From assembly GCA_946479005.1 (NCBI GenBank), contig CAMLEM010000100.1:1-6616 (forward strand): DNA of 6,616 nucleotides, read 5' to 3'. The notes beneath the pieces were generated by a model, which saw only the letters and a list, made by a program, of their open reading frames with translations, had not been told where the DNA came from and did not search any database. Both the position numbers and the translations under genes were made by a program. Source of the DNA: an uncultured Chitinophagaceae bacterium. GTDB lineage: Bacteria > Bacteroidota > Bacteroidia > Chitinophagales > Chitinophagaceae. Numbering within the stretch: the stretch's first letter is position 1; every line of letters begins with the position of its first letter. Shown here piece by piece: positions 4,311 through 6,616 of the stretch.

Positions 4311-5957
4311 TTGACAAGAACATTCACTGAGCTGGGCCTCGACCCGGCCCTGCTTCATTCGATCGGGCAGCTCGGTTTTACGGAACCCACGCCCATCCAG
4401 GAAAAAGCGATCCCTGTATTACTGGAGGGGACTAGGGATTTCATTGGGCTGGCCCAGACGGGAACCGGGAAAACGGCAGCTTTTGGCCTACCCCTGCTCC
4501 ACCTGTTGCAAAAGGAAAAAAAACATCCCCAGGCACTGATCGTTTGTCCCACCCGGGAGCTTTGTCTACAGATCTCCAAGGACCTGGATTCCTTTAAAGG
4601 AAAAAAGGATCCTGTGCAGGTGACGGCGGTCTATGGGGGCAGTTCCATCGGGGAACAGATCCGCCAGCTTAAAAAAGGATCGCATATCGTAGTGGCCACC
4701 CCCGGCAGGCTGATCGATCTGATCGAAAGGAAGGCGATCAACCTGGAAATGATCCATTACGTTGTGCTGGATGAAGCCGATGAGATGCTGAATATGGGTT
4801 TCAAGGACGATATCGAATTCATTTTAAAAAATACACCGAACCGCCAGAGCACCTGGCTATTCAGCGCGACAATGCCGGCAGAGATCCGGCAGGTGAGCAA
4901 GCGGTATATGGAAAAACCTTTCGAGATCACGATCGGGAAGGTTAATGCAGGCAACCTGAATATCGACCATCATTATTATCTCACCCAGCACGTCAACCGG
5001 TACGAGACCCTCAAGAGGATCATTGATTTCAATCCCGGAATCTATGGATTGATCTTCACCCGCACAAAGGCTGATGCACAGGCGGTCTCCGAGCAATTAA
5101 CCAGGGATGGTTATGACATTGAAGCCATTCACGGTGACCTGACCCAACCCCAGCGGGACAAAGTGATGGGAATGTTCCGGGATAAATCCATCCAGCTTCT
5201 TGTAGCCACCGATGTGGCGGCGCGGGGAATCGATGTAAAAGGCATCACCCACGTGATCAATTATGAGCTCCCGGACGATGTGGAGGTTTATACGCACCGA
5301 AGCGGAAGAACCGGAAGAGCAGGGAGCAGCGGGGTTTCCATCTCGATCGTGACCCCCAAGGAGATCTACCGCATCCGGCAGGTGGAAAGGCTGGTGAATA
5401 CGAAGTTCCATAAAATGGATATCCCCGGGGGGAAGGAAGTATGCCGGAAACAATTCTTTCATTTCATAGATAAAATGCTGCAGGCCGACATCAGCCACGG
5501 TGAGTATGAAACCTATCTACCCCTCCTTTCTGAAAAATTTGCAGGGATCGGCAAGGAGGAGATCCTGCAGCGGGTGGCCGCGCTTGAATTCGACAGGTTT
5601 TTGAAGTATTATGAAAATGCTGCCGATCTCAACCTGAGGGGGGATGGTTCCCGCCCGATGCGGGGAACGCCGGTTGAAAAAAGGACCCATCGCGACACCC
5701 GGGGCAGGAGCTTCGAAGGAGGAGGAAATTTCCAGAAACTCTTCGTTAACCTGGGCACGAAAGATGGATTTTACAAGGCCAGCTTCCTGCAGTTCGTACT
5801 CGATATGAGTGATCTCAGAAAGGAAGTGCTGGGGCGCATAGATATGAAGGAGATGAACAGCTGGCTGGAAGTGGAACCCCAGGCGGCCCGGAAAATGATC
5901 AAGGCCATCGACGGAAAGAAATTCAAAGGAAGAAGAATCCGTATGAATCCTGCCTGA
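4311..5957 (+). CDS. DEAD-box ATP-dependent RNA helicase with DbpA-type RNA-binding domain
   Basis: A 548-residue cytosolic enzyme that unwinds RNA duplexes using ATP, likely in ribosome assembly or RNA turnover. All superfamily 2 motifs are intact: the Q motif with F5 and Q30, motif I AQTGTGKT (48-55), Ia PTREL (80-84), Ib TPGR (130-133), II DEAD (154-157), III SAT (185-187), IV LIFTRT (247-252), V ATDVAARGID (299-308) and VI HRSGRTGR (329-336). A basic, Gly/Arg-containing linker (about 442-472) leads to a C-terminal RRM-like DbpA RNA-binding domain (about 473-547, FQKLFVNLG to GRRIRM). In DbpA that domain recognises 23S rRNA hairpin 92, but many CsdA/DeaD-like proteins carry it too, so no symbol is given. 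The start is TTG at 4311: no in-frame ATG or GTG lies between the -7 box and the Q motif, and family members begin about four residues before FxELGL. The gene is monocistronic, with a terminator before and after. Confidence 0.96.
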   Translation: MTRTFTELGLDPALLHSIGQLGFTEPTPIQEKAIPVLLEGTRDFIGLAQTGTGKTAAFGLPLLHLLQKEKKHPQALIVCPTRELCLQISKDLDSFKGKKDPVQVTAVYGGSSIGEQIRQLKKGSHIVVATPGRLIDLIERKAINLEMIHYVVLDEADEMLNMGFKDDIEFILKNTPNRQSTWLFSATMPAEIRQVSKRYMEKPFEITIGKVNAGNLNIDHHYYLTQHVNRYETLKRIIDFNPGIYGLIFTRTKADAQAVSEQLTRDGYDIEAIHGDLTQPQRDKVMGMFRDKSIQLLVATDVAARGIDVKGITHVINYELPDDVEVYTHRSGRTGRAGSSGVSISIVTPKEIYRIRQVERLVNTKFHKMDIPGGKEVCRKQFFHFIDKMLQADISHGEYETYLPLLSEKFAGIGKEEILQRVAALEFDRFLKYYENAADLNLRGDGSRPMRGTPVEKRTHRDTRGRSFEGGGNFQKLFVNLGTKDGFYKASFLQFVLDMSDLRKEVLGRIDMKEMNSWLEVEPQAARKMIKAIDGKKFKGRRIRMNPA

Positions 5958-6039
5958 CCAGTAGAATGAAAGCGAATTTTATTACATTTAGGTCGGGTTC
6001 GCTGCTTTGAAAAAAGAACAACTAAAAATCAGCATAGAG
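5958..6039 (+). other. 3' untranslated stretch after the helicase, with a small inverted repeat
   Basis: There is no reading frame of note. AGCGAA (5971-5976) and TTCGCT (5998-6003) form a 6-bp inverted repeat around a 21-nt loop. TACATTTA at 5983-5990 is one base off the -7 consensus, so a short transcript ending at the next terminator is possible, but no -33 element is seen. The simplest reading is helicase 3' UTR. Confidence 0.35.
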
Positions 6040-6069
6040 ATCCCCTGGTGAGCGCCGGGGGATTTTTTT
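6040..6069 (+). terminator. Intrinsic terminator after the helicase gene
   Basis: ATCCCC (6040-6045) pairs with GGGGAT (6058-6063). The stem continues inward through a T-G wobble and GGT/GCC to a GAGC loop, and seven T follow (6063-6069). It separates the helicase from the DAHP synthase gene. Confidence 0.9.
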
Positions 6070-6118
6070 GAACTTGTCCCGTTCCAGGGCCGTATCCAAA
6101 ACCAGGAGCCTGTTCAAC

Positions 6119-6126
6119 TAACTTTG
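6119..6126 (+). promoter_or_regulatory. Housekeeping -7 box of the DAHP synthase gene
   Basis: TAACTTTG is an exact match to TAnnTTTG and ends only nine bases before the ATG at 6136. The mRNA would therefore begin within about five bases of that ATG. No good TTG -33 element is found at the expected distance. Confidence 0.6.
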
Positions 6127-6135
6127 CATTTTAAT

Positions 6136-6616
6136 ATGCCAGATCAAATGATCGAAGAAACCTGGGAAAAACGACCACTGATCATCAGCGGGCCCTGCAG
6201 CGCGGAGACCCGTGAGCAGGTATTGGAAACCGCGAAACGACTCGCTGCCACCGGTAAAGTGAACCTGTTCCGGGCAGGGATCTGGAAGCCACGAACCAAA
6301 CCCGGGAATTTCGAGGGCGTAGGTGTCATCGGCCTCGAATGGATGAAAGAAGCAAAAGAGATCACCGGCATTCCGATCACAGTGGAAGTGGCCAATCCCC
6401 GGCAACTGGATGAAGCACTGAGATCAGGTGTGGACGTGGTGTGGATCGGTGCACGGACAACGGCCAATCCTTTTAGTGTACAGGAGCTTTCTGATGCTTT
6501 GAAAGGGACAGAGGTTCCGGTGCTCATCAAGAACCCCGTGAACCCGGATCCCGACCTATGGAGCGGGGCGATAGAACGGGTACACAGGGCGGGTGTAAAA
6601 AAGATCGGCTTGGTGC
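6136..6616 (+). CDS. aroF: 3-deoxy-7-phosphoheptulonate (DAHP) synthase, N-terminal part, probably fused to chorismate mutase
   Basis: 160 codons are visible before the right edge. The enzyme joins phosphoenolpyruvate and erythrose 4-phosphate to give DAHP, the first step of the shikimate pathway to aromatic amino acids. Family marks in order are ISGPCSAE (17-24), the substrate-binding RAGIWKPRT (46-54) with GNFEGVG after it, WIGARTTANPFSVQEL (103-118), and KNPVNPD (132-138). This is a type I-beta synthase. It lacks the N-terminal ferredoxin-like regulatory domain of the Thermotoga form and begins almost at once with the barrel. Bacteroidota enzymes of this kind usually carry a C-terminal type II chorismate mutase domain that mediates feedback control; that part is outside the window, so the fusion is inferred. 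The ATG at 6136 is chosen, but the ATG at 6148 (residue 5) is also possible because the promoter leaves almost no leader. Confidence 0.94.
   Translation, partial: MPDQMIEETWEKRPLIISGPCSAETREQVLETAKRLAATGKVNLFRAGIWKPRTKPGNFEGVGVIGLEWMKEAKEITGIPITVEVANPRQLDEALRSGVDVVWIGARTTANPFSVQELSDALKGTEVPVLIKNPVNPDPDLWSGAIERVHRAGVKKIGLV

Noticed and set aside
5097..5498. 133-codon minus-strand open frame inside the helicase gene
   Set aside because: It is antisense to conserved helicase motifs V and VI and has no recognisable product.
6118..6530. Two overlapping minus-strand open frames across the DAHP synthase gene
   Set aside because: Both are shadows of the strongly conserved synthase coding frame.

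Overview
The window looks like chromosomal DNA of a Bacteroidota bacterium, probably a Chitinophaga-type member; the family-level guess is inference. The reasons are TAnnTTTG-type -7 promoter boxes upstream of the helicase and DAHP synthase genes, A-rich leaders with little Shine-Dalgarno signal, a DAHP synthase of the Bacteroidota chorismate-mutase-fused kind, and a DEAD-box helicase with a DbpA-type C-terminus. There are eight protein genes, two of them cut by the window edges. I see no RNA genes, mobile elements or CRISPR.

Left part (1-1809): a PLP-dependent D-cysteine desulfhydrase/ACC deaminase family gene on the minus strand lacks only its last few codons. It diverges from a plus-strand sugar-nucleotidyltransferase-like gene. 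That gene converges, with an 11-bp gap, on the next unit.

Middle part (1821-4213) is the most interesting. A minus-strand operon encodes an ECF sigma factor and, overlapping its stop by 1 nt, a membrane protein that joins an anti-sigma-like cytoplasmic domain, one transmembrane helix, a coiled coil and a periplasmic trypsin-like protease with a complete His-Asp-Ser triad. Divergently placed are two tandem paralogous small lipoproteins with Thr/Asp-rich tails. The same bipartite motif, GGGTTAC-N15-G(T/A)ATTAA, occurs upstream of the sigma gene and of each lipoprotein gene with identical 15-nt spacing. This reads as the promoter of this sigma factor, giving a compact circuit: sigma, protease-type anti-sigma, and two lipoprotein targets. 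Both lipoprotein genes also carry an identical perfect 16-bp palindrome just downstream of the motif, at the predicted 5' end of the mRNA.

Right part (4311-6616): a DEAD-box RNA helicase with a TTG start, and the 5' part of a DAHP synthase gene (shikimate pathway). Both have consensus housekeeping -7 boxes. Three intrinsic terminators separate the plus-strand units: one after each lipoprotein gene and one after the helicase.
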